Origin: Planctomycetota bacterium
GTDB lineage: Bacteria; Planctomycetota; Planctomycetia; Pirellulales; Pirellulaceae
DNA: 34,264 nucleotides
Direction: 5' to 3'
NCBI GenBank assembly: GCA_029979005.1
Contig: JAPOIJ010000038.1
Location: 1-34,264 of the forward strand
The translations under genes and the position numbers were made by a program. The notes under the pieces were generated by a model. It was not told the DNA's origin and made no database searches. It saw only the letters and a program-made list of their open reading frames with translations. Numbering within the stretch: position 1 is the first letter of the stretch; every line of letters begins with the position of its first letter. Below are positions 26,907 to 34,264 of this stretch, piece by piece.

Positions 26907-27365
26907 CTAGAAAATTTCAAACGAGGTTTGCGCTTCGAACGCATGTTTATAATGGGTGATGACCGTCCTTGCTCCTGGAGCCGCACAAAGAACCGCGATG
27001 ACGTCAAACCGGGTTTGGCATTCCGTTAGATGATACTGCTTTAAATAATGCTTGGCGGCTCGGACGATTCGCGCCTGTTTCGCTATTCCCACAGATTCCG
27101 CGGGGATACTGTTTTTGAGCCGACTGCGAGTTTTGACTTCAACAAAGACGATCGTGTTTCGATCGACGGCAACTAAGTCAATCTCACCAGAGCGAACTAA
27201 GAACCGTTGAGAAGTAATATAATACCCCTGTTTCAATAGATGTCTTGCAGCAAGACGCTCACCGTAGAATCCGAGGGGAGTGTAGATGAAACAGCGGTCA
27301 AAGACGCGCGTAACCGGCTCGAAAAAAATAATTCGGAATATCAATCGGCGAAGAAACAAATTCAT
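26907..27365 (-). CDS. YraN/UPF0102 family protein with endonuclease-like fold
   Basis: The 152-residue product belongs to the UPF0102 (YraN) family, which has a restriction-endonuclease-like fold and is widely conserved, though its cellular role is unsettled. Visible features are GFYGERLAARHLLKQGY (32-48), the acidic GEIDLVAVD (60-68) and FVEVKTR (74-80), with E61, D63, E76 and K78 forming a PD-(D/E)xK-type site, and a C-terminal CQTRFDVIAVL segment. An N-terminal extension of about 30 residues, partly hydrophobic, makes it longer than the usual 115-125. A later start is possible, but no in-frame Met lies closer to the domain. It sits between the TPR-like gene (85 nt upstream) and the cupin gene. 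Confidence 0.88.
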   Translation of the reverse strand: MNLFLRRLIFRIIFFEPVTRVFDRCFIYTPLGFYGERLAARHLLKQGYYITSQRFLVRSGEIDLVAVDRNTIVFVEVKTRSRLKNSIPAESVGIAKQARIVRAAKHYLKQYHLTECQTRFDVIAVLCAAPGARTVITHYKHAFEAQTSFEIF

Positions 27366-27450
27366 AAAAAAAGGACTCCATTCAAGCAGTTTCCACTGTT
27401 GAACCGAATCCTTGGTTGTTTAAGCCGGATCGACCGATGGATGGGTCGAA

Positions 27451-28365
27451 TTAGGGTGTATTATCTTTTCCAGCAGTGGGTTGTTCGCCTTCAGCTTTCT
27501 TTGGTTCTTCAGTAGCTGGTTTCTCTTCTGCTGGTTTCTCTTCTGCTGGTTTCTCTTCTGCTGGTTTCTCTTCTGCTGGTTTCTCTTCTGCTGGTTTCTC
27601 TTCTGCTGGTTTCTCTAGATTTTTTGGCACAAAATCGTTGTTTGGTGCCTCTATCTCTGGTGGGAGATCGATTAAGGGGCGATTGGGGAGCTCTGCCCCC
27701 GGGGCTTCGCCTATCTCAACTTTTTCGTAATTTTTAAACTTTTCATAGAGCGCTGCGTATCGTTTGTCTGCGGTTCGTTCGAGTCCTTGCAGAGCTAAAT
27801 TAGAGAATGCGGAATCGTTTGCTTCGGCAATCAGCGTTTCGTAATTCTTGTTTGCAGCGGGCAGATCTCCGAGTGTCTCAAGGCAATAAGCGAGAGAATA
27901 AAGTGAACGAAGGTGCAGCATCGAAGTCTTGTTGGCCTGCGGGGCGTTAACTATTTTTTGAAAATCGTCGCGGGCCTTTTCCAAAAGTTGCTGAGCCGCA
28001 ACCTTGTCAACCATCATTTCTGTTACGCCGTTTTGCAGTCGGTTGTCGGCAGACATTTGCATCGCCCATAGGCCTGCTTTGGTGTCGCCGTACTCGTCCG
28101 AAACAATATCAAGGGCGTTGAAGTCTCCCGAAACGTAAGACATTGAAGATGCCTGAGCGAGTGCCCGCCACTCCCCTTCTGACTTTGCAAGACTACTGTT
28201 AATTAAGAAAACGATGGCAATAAAACCGAGGGTTCCTGCGATCATCACTAGAACGATGGTCGTGATGTGCGGTTTGATATTCTCGTAGAATTGCTCGGCT
28301 GCTGTCAGTTCTTCGACTTCTTCAACCGGTGGTTTTCCAAATTTTCTTTTATTTTTCTTGGCCAT
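27451..28365 (-). CDS. Membrane-anchored TPR-like (YfgM-type) protein with a (KPAEE)n tail
   Basis: The 304-residue protein has a basic cytoplasmic N-terminus (MAKKNKRKFGKP), a single membrane helix (about 36-57, IVLVMIAGTLGFIAIVFLIN), an alpha-helical TPR-like region (about 60-215; segments such as LHLRSLYSLAYCLETLGDLPAANKNYETLI) and a low-complexity acidic/proline tail made of repeated EKPAE units. This is the layout of YfgM-type ancillary proteins of the inner membrane, which associate with the secretion machinery; the equivalence is by architecture only. The tail is encoded by perfect 15-bp repeats (separate entry). It is the first gene of the minus-strand group with the YraN-like and cupin genes, and divergent from the UvrD-type helicase across a 280-nt gap in which I see no gene. 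Confidence 0.75.
   Translation of the reverse strand: MAKKNKRKFGKPPVEEVEELTAAEQFYENIKPHITTIVLVMIAGTLGFIAIVFLINSSLAKSEGEWRALAQASSMSYVSGDFNALDIVSDEYGDTKAGLWAMQMSADNRLQNGVTEMMVDKVAAQQLLEKARDDFQKIVNAPQANKTSMLHLRSLYSLAYCLETLGDLPAANKNYETLIAEANDSAFSNLALQGLERTADKRYAALYEKFKNYEKVEIGEAPGAELPNRPLIDLPPEIEAPNNDFVPKNLEKPAEEKPAEEKPAEEKPAEEKPAEEKPAEEKPATEEPKKAEGEQPTAGKDNTP
27515..27616 (-). repeat. Perfect 15-bp tandem repeat coding for EKPAE units
   Basis: Six exact copies of GCTGGTTTCTCTTCT (27515-27604) plus a 12-base partial seventh copy. Read on the minus strand they encode EKPAE repeated in frame. The copies are identical at every base, including wobble positions. That points to recent expansion by slippage, and because 15 is a multiple of three, copy-number change would keep the frame. 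On the plus strand the same bases read as repeats of a serine/alanine/glycine/phenylalanine frame, which I consider an artefact. Confidence 0.97.
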
Positions 28366-28645
28366 TGGGGCTGGTCGCCTGTCTCGTGGATGGGTCGGAA
28401 TTCGACCGCATGCTTTTGGGGAAAATTTTCAAAAACGCAGTATACGGGCGTTTTGAACTGATGGTCAATAGCGACCCGGCATCTCCCGCCCCCCTCATCT
28501 AAAGAGAGATCGCGCGTTACATTAGCGTGGGCGCGACAAAAAGCTCGGTTTCGGCTTGTTAGGCGGGGATTGAAGTTAATTCCATGTGCTTTTCACTGCC
28601 GTTGTGGGCTTGGTAACTAGAAAACCTGAATCTATTTGAATTTTA

Positions 28646-30637
28646 ATGAGTGGACTGAATCCCGATCAGTATGAAGCCGTAAATACCCTATCTGGCCCAC
28701 TTTTGGTCCTGGCAGGTGCCGGAACGGGAAAGACGCGAGTAATTACCTTTCGTATTGCAAAACTGATTAAATCCGGTGTGCCGGGGGAACGCATTCTTGG
28801 AATGACGTTCACGAATAAAGCGGCTAACGAGATGAAAGAGCGACTGGGTAAGATGCTGGGTGTAAGCATGGGAAAGTCTTACTCCGCCAAGAAAAATGGG
28901 AAGGATGAAGTTGATCATACCCCTACTATTTCGACCTTTCATTCCCTTTGTGTCCGGATCCTACGGCGGCAAATTGAGCCACTTGGCTATCCGCTCAAAT
29001 TCGCGATCTACAACCGCGGCGACCAGGAAGGATTAGCGAGAAATGTACTTCGGGAAATAAACGTTTCGGATAAACTGCTCGCGCCGAATCAATTGCTCTA
29101 CTGGATTGGGCATTGGAAGTGCAAGTCTATGAGCCCGGCCCAGGCAGAGGTTGCCAGTGAAACAGATGCACAGCATCTCGCAGCGATTGGTTACAAGCGA
29201 TATCAGCGGCAATTAAAGTTGATGGGAGCCGTTGATTTTGATGATCTGTTGTTGTTGACCGAAAAGCTGTTCAACGAACATGAATCAGTTCGCGCAGCCG
29301 AGGCGGCGCGGTTTGATCATATTCTTGTCGACGAATATCAAGATACCAACACGAGTCAGTATCGGATCGTCAAAGCGTTGGCCGAACATCGCAATCTTTG
29401 CGTCGTTGGCGATGATGATCAGTCGATTTACGGATGGAGGGGGGCCGAGGTTGAGCATATTTTGAGTTTTAATCGTGACTGGCCCGATGCAAAGGTTGTT
29501 CGTCTGGAAGATAATTACCGCTCCACGGAGGCAATTATCGAGGTTGCTAACACACTGATTAAGTTCAACAAGACAAGGCACGATAAAGTTCTGCGAGCCG
29601 CTCGGTCAGGTGGTGAGAAACCCGCAATCCTTCAGTTTCCAAACGAAACGGTCGAGGCTCAGGAAACTGTTCACAGCATTCGAAAACGGCTTGAACAAAA
29701 AGGGCGTGAACCTCGTGATTTTGCTATTTTGTTTCGAACCAATGAGCAGCCAAGAATCTTTGAGACCGAACTGCGCAAGGCAAAGCTTCCTTATATCCTA
29801 GTTGGAGGGATGTCGTTCTTTGATCGGAAGGAGGTCAAAGATCTGCTGTCTTATTTGCGTTTGCTCGGTGGGGCGCCGGATGAAGTCTCTGTGTTGAGGA
29901 TCATAAACACACCGCCTCGTGGAATTGGCAAGAAGTCGATCGAGACTTTACTTAAGCACGCAATCGACCATAAAGTTTCGCTTTGGGATCTTGTAACAGG
30001 AGCTGAAGAACGACCGGCTCTCAATGCCAAAACGTTGCGAGGTCTGGAAGATCTGGCTTCCCAAATTGAGGAAACGCTTTACCAAACCGGAGACGATTCG
30101 CTAGTCGATTTATCGAGAAATCTAATACAAAATATTAGGTATCGAAATGAAATTGATCGGATTTATTCCGAACCCGAAGAGCGAGAGTCGCGTTGGGCGG
30201 TGGTGGAACAAATTGTAAATGCACTCAGCGAATACGAACAAACGGCAGCAAAACCTAGACTCGATGACTTTCTCGACAAGCTCTTGCTTGGGGAACAGGA
30301 TGCGAACGATGAAAAGGAAAAGCAGCTAAAAAAGAATGCCATTGCGTTGATGACAATGCATAGCGCCAAGGGTTTGGAGTTTCCAGAGGTTTATATTGTG
30401 GGATTAGAGGAAGGGATTCTGCCCCATCACCGCTCATTGGAAAACGATGCATCGATCGATGAAGAACGGCGGCTCTGTTACGTCGGGGTAACGCGTGCGG
30501 AAGAAAGGTTGACTTTGTCAATGTCGCTGACGCGATTGAAGTGGGGAAAGCCGCGCGATACTAAACCGAGTCGATTCCTATATGAACTGACGGGAAAAGC
30601 GGATCACCCAAATTATCAGCAACCACGTGGAACTTAG
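28646..30637 (+). CDS. UvrD/Rep/PcrA-type SF1A DNA helicase
   Basis: ATP-driven 3'-5' DNA helicase of replication restart and repair. The 663-residue product shows the complete motif set: the Q motif LNPDQYEAV (4-12), Walker A AGAGTGKT (23-30), Ia MTFTNKAANEMKER, Ib TFHSLCVRILRR, II ILVDEYQDTN, III VVGDDDQSIYGWRGA, IV LEDNYRST, V LMTMHSAKGLEFPEVYIVGLEEG and VI EERRLCYVGVTRAEERL. Length is nearer to Rep (673) than to UvrD or PcrA (about 720-750), and the C-terminal extension is short, but I cannot separate the subfamilies by eye, so no symbol is given. The ATG at 28646 lacks a clear Shine-Dalgarno. It stands alone, with 320 nt to the next large gene. Confidence 0.95.
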   Translation: MSGLNPDQYEAVNTLSGPLLVLAGAGTGKTRVITFRIAKLIKSGVPGERILGMTFTNKAANEMKERLGKMLGVSMGKSYSAKKNGKDEVDHTPTISTFHSLCVRILRRQIEPLGYPLKFAIYNRGDQEGLARNVLREINVSDKLLAPNQLLYWIGHWKCKSMSPAQAEVASETDAQHLAAIGYKRYQRQLKLMGAVDFDDLLLLTEKLFNEHESVRAAEAARFDHILVDEYQDTNTSQYRIVKALAEHRNLCVVGDDDQSIYGWRGAEVEHILSFNRDWPDAKVVRLEDNYRSTEAIIEVANTLIKFNKTRHDKVLRAARSGGEKPAILQFPNETVEAQETVHSIRKRLEQKGREPRDFAILFRTNEQPRIFETELRKAKLPYILVGGMSFFDRKEVKDLLSYLRLLGGAPDEVSVLRIINTPPRGIGKKSIETLLKHAIDHKVSLWDLVTGAEERPALNAKTLRGLEDLASQIEETLYQTGDDSLVDLSRNLIQNIRYRNEIDRIYSEPEERESRWAVVEQIVNALSEYEQTAAKPRLDDFLDKLLLGEQDANDEKEKQLKKNAIALMTMHSAKGLEFPEVYIVGLEEGILPHHRSLENDASIDEERRLCYVGVTRAEERLTLSMSLTRLKWGKPRDTKPSRFLYELTGKADHPNYQQPRGT

Positions 30638-30690
30638 CTATTGCGTTAATGTATTGGGGTTGCCGCTTCTGAGTAAGGTATGCCATCGAT

Positions 30691-30804
30691 ATGTCTTTGA
30701 CTCTGGTTGTTGTGACAGTTTTGCCACTGGGGATCGGCATTTGGCTATATCTCAGTTTCTATGATTGGTTGTGTGGGATTGGGGAAGCATGTGTTACGAG
30801 TTAA
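30691..30804 (+). CDS. Possible 37-residue single-helix membrane peptide
   Basis: The 320-nt gap between the helicase and the kinase contains an ATG-led frame of 37 codons giving MSLTLVVVTVLPLGIGIWLY followed by LSFYDWLCGIGEACVTS, one clear hydrophobic helix with a polar end. AAGG lies about 12 nt upstream, farther than ideal. No family is recognised. Short hydrophobic frames occur by chance, so this is a candidate only. The rest of the gap (30638-30690 and 30805-30957) shows no gene and must include the kinase promoter. Confidence 0.25.
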   Translation: MSLTLVVVTVLPLGIGIWLYLSFYDWLCGIGEACVTS

Positions 30805-30957
30805 GATGCTGGGGATACTAATTTTGTTTTTTCCGTTTTTGTTTTGCTCTGCAAACTATGCCACATAAAATGTCGATAGAGCACGTCGTCAGATTTTATT
30901 CATAGGCAAGCGTTAGGAATTTTAATCATTCCTGTCAGGTAAAAATCGGAGCTGCAT

Positions 30958-32265
30958 ATGGATTCAACAAGACATGGAAACTTATCGGAGACGAAAACCT
31001 CCGACGATTTCGAAATTGTCGATGCGGATCCGGATGAATACATTGAAGCAACCAGTCGATATCAACTTGGCGGCGAAATTGGTCGGGGCGGCATGGGGGT
31101 GGTTTTTCGAGCCCGTGATCTTGATCTGAATCGGGATGTCGCAGTTAAGCTGCTAAGTTGTGGCCATGGTACTTCTGATAAAGCGGTCAAAGCCTTTATT
31201 CAGGAGGCTAAGATCATGGGGAGGTTGCAGCATCCGGGAGTCGTCCGCATATACGAGTTTGGGAGAACCGCGGGTGGCCGACCCTTTCACGTCATGAAGC
31301 TCGTTGAGGGAGAGACGCTCGGCTCGCTAATAAGAGAACGCAGGAATCGAGAGAATCCAGATGCTCGATTACTGCGGGTTTTTTCTTATGTCTGTCAGGT
31401 GATGGCCTACACCCACTCCCAGCATTTTATTCATCTAGACCTTAAGCCGGCTAATATCATGGTTGGTGAATTTGGCGAAGTGCACCTTATGGACTGGGGG
31501 CTCGCTCGGTCCGTTGATTCAGAGGATGTGTCTCACCCGTCGGCGACGGGATTTTTGGTAACTGATAACCCGGAGCAAACCACAGTTGAGAACGGACGCG
31601 TCCATGGTACGCTTCCTTACATGGCACCGGAGCAAGCCAATGGAGAACGCGTCAACAAGCGAACAGACGTGTTTTGTTTAGGAGCAATCCTGTGCGAAAT
31701 TCTTACCGGTCATCCACCCTATTTAGGAGAGTGCGCGGTGGAGGTCTTGCAGTTAGCGAAAGACGCCAATCTGGCCGATGCGTATGCTCGGCTGGACCGT
31801 TCAGTCTATGACAAAGCACTCATTCGGCTGGCGAAATTATGTCTTCAGCCAAATCCGACCGATCGACCATGGGACGCAGCGATTTTGGCAAAAGAAATGG
31901 CGATTTATAGTGACTCGGCGCTAGACCGTTTGAAAAACGATATTAGTCAGTTTTTCGAATTGTCGCTTGATCTGTTTTGTATTGCCGGTTTCGACGGATA
32001 TTTTCGCCGGATCAATGGTAACTTTAATCGGGTGCTAGGTTATACCGAGCGCGAATTGCTGGCCCGGCCATTTTTAGATTTTGTGCATCCGGATGATCGA
32101 GAGATGACAAAAGAGGCGATGGCGAAACTGGAGTTTGGTGAGCCGGTATTTGGGTTTACCAACCGTTACATCACGAAGACGCAAGAGGTGATTGAGTTCG
32201 ACTGGACTGCAAAGTCAGTGGTTGAGAAACAGTTGGTGTTTGCGGTAGCTCGCCGCGCAAAATAG
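30958..32265 (+). CDS. Cytoplasmic Hanks-type Ser/Thr kinase with C-terminal PAS domain
   Basis: The 435-residue product starts at an ATG with GGAG nearby (GGAGCTGCAT before it). The kinase domain (about 35-315) has the glycine loop GRGGMG (42-47), VAVK (K64), the helix-C glutamate in QEAKIM (E83), HLDLKPANIM with catalytic D161, DWG (179-181) in place of DFG, and HGTLPYMAPEQANGERVNKRTDVFCLGAILCEILTG. HLD replaces the usual HRD, so the arginine that contacts a phosphorylated activation loop is missing. Residues about 330-435 form a PAS domain (FFELSLDLFCIAGFDGYFRRIN, then NRVLGYTERELL and FVHPDDRE), which ends the protein. There is no membrane helix. PAS domains usually sit before histidine kinases or cyclases; here it may gate the kinase by binding a small ligand or cofactor (inference). 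The partner and stimulus are unknown. Confidence 0.92.
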   Translation: MDSTRHGNLSETKTSDDFEIVDADPDEYIEATSRYQLGGEIGRGGMGVVFRARDLDLNRDVAVKLLSCGHGTSDKAVKAFIQEAKIMGRLQHPGVVRIYEFGRTAGGRPFHVMKLVEGETLGSLIRERRNRENPDARLLRVFSYVCQVMAYTHSQHFIHLDLKPANIMVGEFGEVHLMDWGLARSVDSEDVSHPSATGFLVTDNPEQTTVENGRVHGTLPYMAPEQANGERVNKRTDVFCLGAILCEILTGHPPYLGECAVEVLQLAKDANLADAYARLDRSVYDKALIRLAKLCLQPNPTDRPWDAAILAKEMAIYSDSALDRLKNDISQFFELSLDLFCIAGFDGYFRRINGNFNRVLGYTERELLARPFLDFVHPDDREMTKEAMAKLEFGEPVFGFTNRYITKTQEVIEFDWTAKSVVEKQLVFAVARRAK

Positions 32266-32287
32266 TCAGTGTTGTTTTTTGCCGGTT

Positions 32288-33895
32288 TTATTTGGCGAGC
32301 GCTTGAGTGATTGCTTTCGCGACCTCTTTGCCCAGCACCTGCGACCCTTCTGCGGAGAAATGAACATTGGCTGGACGTTGAATTTCCTTGAGTCGGTCTA
32401 ACGAGAAAGAATAAAGATCGTTAACTTCAATGCCGTTTTCCCGGGCAATTTTCATTGCAATTTCGTTGTAGATCGGCGGCGACGTTTCTTCTCGTAATGG
32501 TCTTGCGCCGGCAGGGACAGGCGTTGTTGTGCAAAGAATCAACCGGGCGTTTGTCTTTTTTAGCTTTCCCACAATCTCTGTTAATTGCCGTTGGTATTCC
32601 TCCGGATTAGTTTGCAGGGGATCGGTTGCAATGTTTGAATTTTTCCCGGTTTCAGCATCAACATGCTTTAGATCATGCAGTCCAAAATTAAAATGAATGA
32701 CGTCCCAGTTTCCACCATCAATCTTTAGCCAACGGTCAATGTTGGCAATCCCGTTGTCGGTGCCGGCGCAGTTCTCAGGCTTTTTTTCGTTTTGCATTGG
32801 CCGGATTACAACGGCGTCATTTGCCAATAGTCTCTGGACTGTAGGTGTGTAGCCAATTGAAATGGAATCTCCCAGCAACAGCACACGCGCCTTTTGTTTT
32901 CGGGCTGCATCGACATCGTCGCTTAACAGCTGGAGCATTGCTTCTCCCAGTGCGTTGCCAAGTAGAAAGTAGCTTTCTGCGTTACCATACCAGTGGTGTC
33001 CGTGACCTTGATTTGGTGAATTTTCGGGTAAGCGAGCAAACTCACTTGTTTTCACATAGGCAACATTTTTGATTCCTTTGGCAGCAACGGCCGCCTGAGC
33101 ATTACGAAATTTTTTCATGCTCCCATCCGCTTTTGGACCCCCGTTGCCTAGTTCGCCAAAAACAAAAGGCATATCTGGGACGCCAACTTGTTTACGAATA
33201 TCAGAAATGAAATTTACTAAATTGTCGGTGTATTCATTGATTGCGTCTTGGTCGCACATGTCGTTCCAACCTTGCTGCCAAACAAATCCGGAGATGACAA
33301 GATCGTGGTTTTTAAGTGCGGGGATTTTGTTAGACGCGTTTTCCATCGCCTCTCCGAGCTGTTCCAGCATTCGGATGTAAAACGGACCGACCTCCCCGCC
33401 GGAGCTTGGCGGGCGGAAGGCCGTCATAAGACTCTTTCCTCCCCATGCGGTTTTAATAATTAGGATCGGGCTGTTGAACGCATCGCCAACCACGTGTCCA
33501 AATTGCATTTCTGGGCCAAAATGATGGGGCTCACCACCATATGCTGCGAATCCGATTGAAATTCCACCCGTTTTTAGTTCGTTGTCGGTTCGATACCAGC
33601 AAAATGCGTCGTCTCGCACCCGCCAGCTGCCGTCAGGATTAAGAAGGTGTGCCATTCGTAGTTGGTTTTCCGGGGATCGCATCACTGTGGTCAGGATGCC
33701 TTTCCCGCCGTTGTAGTATTCGGGGTGATCCAAATCGACGACGGCATGGCCTTGCATATTTGATTGGCCAGCAAGAATGAACACCCGTGCGATTGGACGT
33801 TGACTCGTTTGAGCATCGAGAGCTTCGATAAACTGGCTTGATTGCGTGGAAGCGAAGGTAACCAGGATTAGACTAAGTGTTTTCAGTGGTTGCAT
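32288..33895 (-). CDS. Secreted double-SGNH esterase (SASA/sialate O-acetylesterase-like plus GDSL domain)
   Basis: The 535-residue product has a hydrophobic N-terminus that could be a signal peptide (about 1-28). Domain 1 (about 35-325) is a SASA (DUF303) carbohydrate esterase with the nucleophile block ILAGQSNMQGH (S45), IKTAWGGKSL (147-156), WQQGWND (206-212) and HHWYGNAESYF (300-310, candidate catalytic His). Domain 2 (about 336-535) is a second SGNH hydrolase with LLLGDSISIGYT (S344), HFNFGLHD (401-408, block III Gly/Asn) and NVHFSAEG (H512); the Asp normally three residues before that His is Ala here. Removal of acetyl groups from algal or other polysaccharides is plausible, as planctomycetes carry many such enzymes. 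It converges on the kinase gene with 22 nt between the stops. Confidence 0.88.
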   Translation of the reverse strand: MQPLKTLSLILVTFASTQSSQFIEALDAQTSQRPIARVFILAGQSNMQGHAVVDLDHPEYYNGGKGILTTVMRSPENQLRMAHLLNPDGSWRVRDDAFCWYRTDNELKTGGISIGFAAYGGEPHHFGPEMQFGHVVGDAFNSPILIIKTAWGGKSLMTAFRPPSSGGEVGPFYIRMLEQLGEAMENASNKIPALKNHDLVISGFVWQQGWNDMCDQDAINEYTDNLVNFISDIRKQVGVPDMPFVFGELGNGGPKADGSMKKFRNAQAAVAAKGIKNVAYVKTSEFARLPENSPNQGHGHHWYGNAESYFLLGNALGEAMLQLLSDDVDAARKQKARVLLLGDSISIGYTPTVQRLLANDAVVIRPMQNEKKPENCAGTDNGIANIDRWLKIDGGNWDVIHFNFGLHDLKHVDAETGKNSNIATDPLQTNPEEYQRQLTEIVGKLKKTNARLILCTTTPVPAGARPLREETSPPIYNEIAMKIARENGIEVNDLYSFSLDRLKEIQRPANVHFSAEGSQVLGKEVAKAITQALAK

Positions 33896-34241
33896 GGGCT
33901 CAGTATCCTAGGTGCTCTAACCGATGATGGAATGTTAGTGACTCGTAAATACATGCTATCGCAGATTTAAAGACAAAAAAAGCCGCGGGCGTCCTCCGGT
34001 CGGATTCAGGCTCTAGCTCACTTCTCTTTAGTTCTAGGGCTTGCTGTTGCGAAGGAATGCTAGCGTCCGCGAGTCCCTTGTTTGCCTAAAGCGCCGTCTC
34101 GGAGCACTGTTTTACAGTGACCGATGTTTGACGTTGACCCGTTTTGCGAATGAACGTAATTTCCACACACATATTAATAGTTTAGCGCGCGATTCGCGTC
34201 TAAATTGAGTGAAAGCAAGAGCGAGCCAGGGAAGGCGCGAT
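33896..34241. other. Gene-poor stretch with one hairpin, upstream of a gene at the right edge
   Basis: This 346-nt gap between the esterase start and the next probable start codon holds no protein-like frame. A perfect 6-bp hairpin lies at 34105-34119 (CACTGT, TTT, ACAGTG); CGG/CCG can extend it outward across unpaired bases. It has no T-run after it. The region should contain promoters for both flanking genes. I did not find a tRNA or a known riboswitch. Confidence 0.4.
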
Positions 34242-34264
34242 ATGACATTGCGAAATGCATTTAA
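34242..34264 (+). CDS. Start of a gene running off the right edge
   Basis: ATG at 34242 begins MTLRNAF and is still open at the last base. AGGGAAGG lies about 7 nt upstream, one of the better ribosome sites in the window. Too little is visible to name it. Confidence 0.35.

Noticed and set aside
27515-27616. CRISPR-like array
   Set aside because: The units are 15 bp, directly abutting and without spacers, and they lie inside a coding frame.
27476-27730. A plus-strand frame of repeated FSSAG units
   Set aside because: It is the antisense of the 15-bp repeat in the TPR-like gene; repetitiveness alone makes it look ordered.

Overview
The window reads as a chromosomal segment of a planctomycete (phylum Planctomycetota, probably Pirellulaceae or a relative). 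Pointers to this are an extracellular protein with an N-terminal LExRxLLAG signature, a SASA/SGNH sialate-esterase-like enzyme, a Hanks-type kinase with a PAS domain, a small two-helix HAMP-like membrane protein beside TadE/TadE/TadG genes, weak Shine-Dalgarno sequences, and several probable TTG/GTG starts. Base composition is moderate, and I see no insertion sequences, phage genes, CRISPR array, tRNA or rRNA. The lineage is inferred from gene content, not from a marker gene.

Layout. 1-1416: 3' part of a Cache-type sensor with an in-frame TGA just after its first membrane helix. 1622-5039: deoC, a complete aldehyde dehydrogenase and a catalytically empty ALDH-like protein, together resembling a split ALDH16. 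5161-7369 (minus): a small membrane protein and DNA polymerase X. 7667-8706: a DUF2809 membrane protein and a HAMP-like small protein. 8853-11156: a cyclic-di-GMP-I (GEMM) riboswitch followed by two TadE-like genes and a TadG-like gene. 11437-13623: a membrane protein fused to a spermidine-synthase-like domain. 13697-21557: formate dehydrogenase genes (fdhD, then a NuoEF-like beta subunit and the catalytic alpha subunit) with proBA inserted on the opposite strand. 21633-24452: a large SF2 helicase. 24754-26442: an RTX-repeat metzincin. 26471-28365 (minus): cupin, YraN-like nuclease-fold protein and a TPR-type membrane protein with a perfect 15-bp tandem repeat. 28646-30637: a UvrD/Rep/PcrA helicase. 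30958-32265: a kinase-PAS protein. 32288-33895 (minus): a double-SGNH esterase. A new gene seems to start at the right edge.

The two strongest non-obvious signals are RNA-level. First, the formate dehydrogenase alpha subunit is one 912-residue selenoprotein gene: its apparent stop at 19911-19913 is a selenocysteine TGA, followed by a bacterial SECIS hairpin with a GGUCU loop 18 nt downstream. Second, the Tad-type pseudopilin operon is preceded by a well-formed GEMM-I aptamer, which links surface-appendage expression to cyclic di-GMP.

Functionally, FdhD would sulfurate the molybdenum cofactor of the two-subunit NAD-linked formate dehydrogenase. DeoC would split deoxyribose 5-phosphate to acetaldehyde and glyceraldehyde 3-phosphate, and the adjacent ALDH could oxidise the aldehyde. 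ProB and ProA supply proline. The rest is DNA maintenance, sensing and secreted hydrolases.
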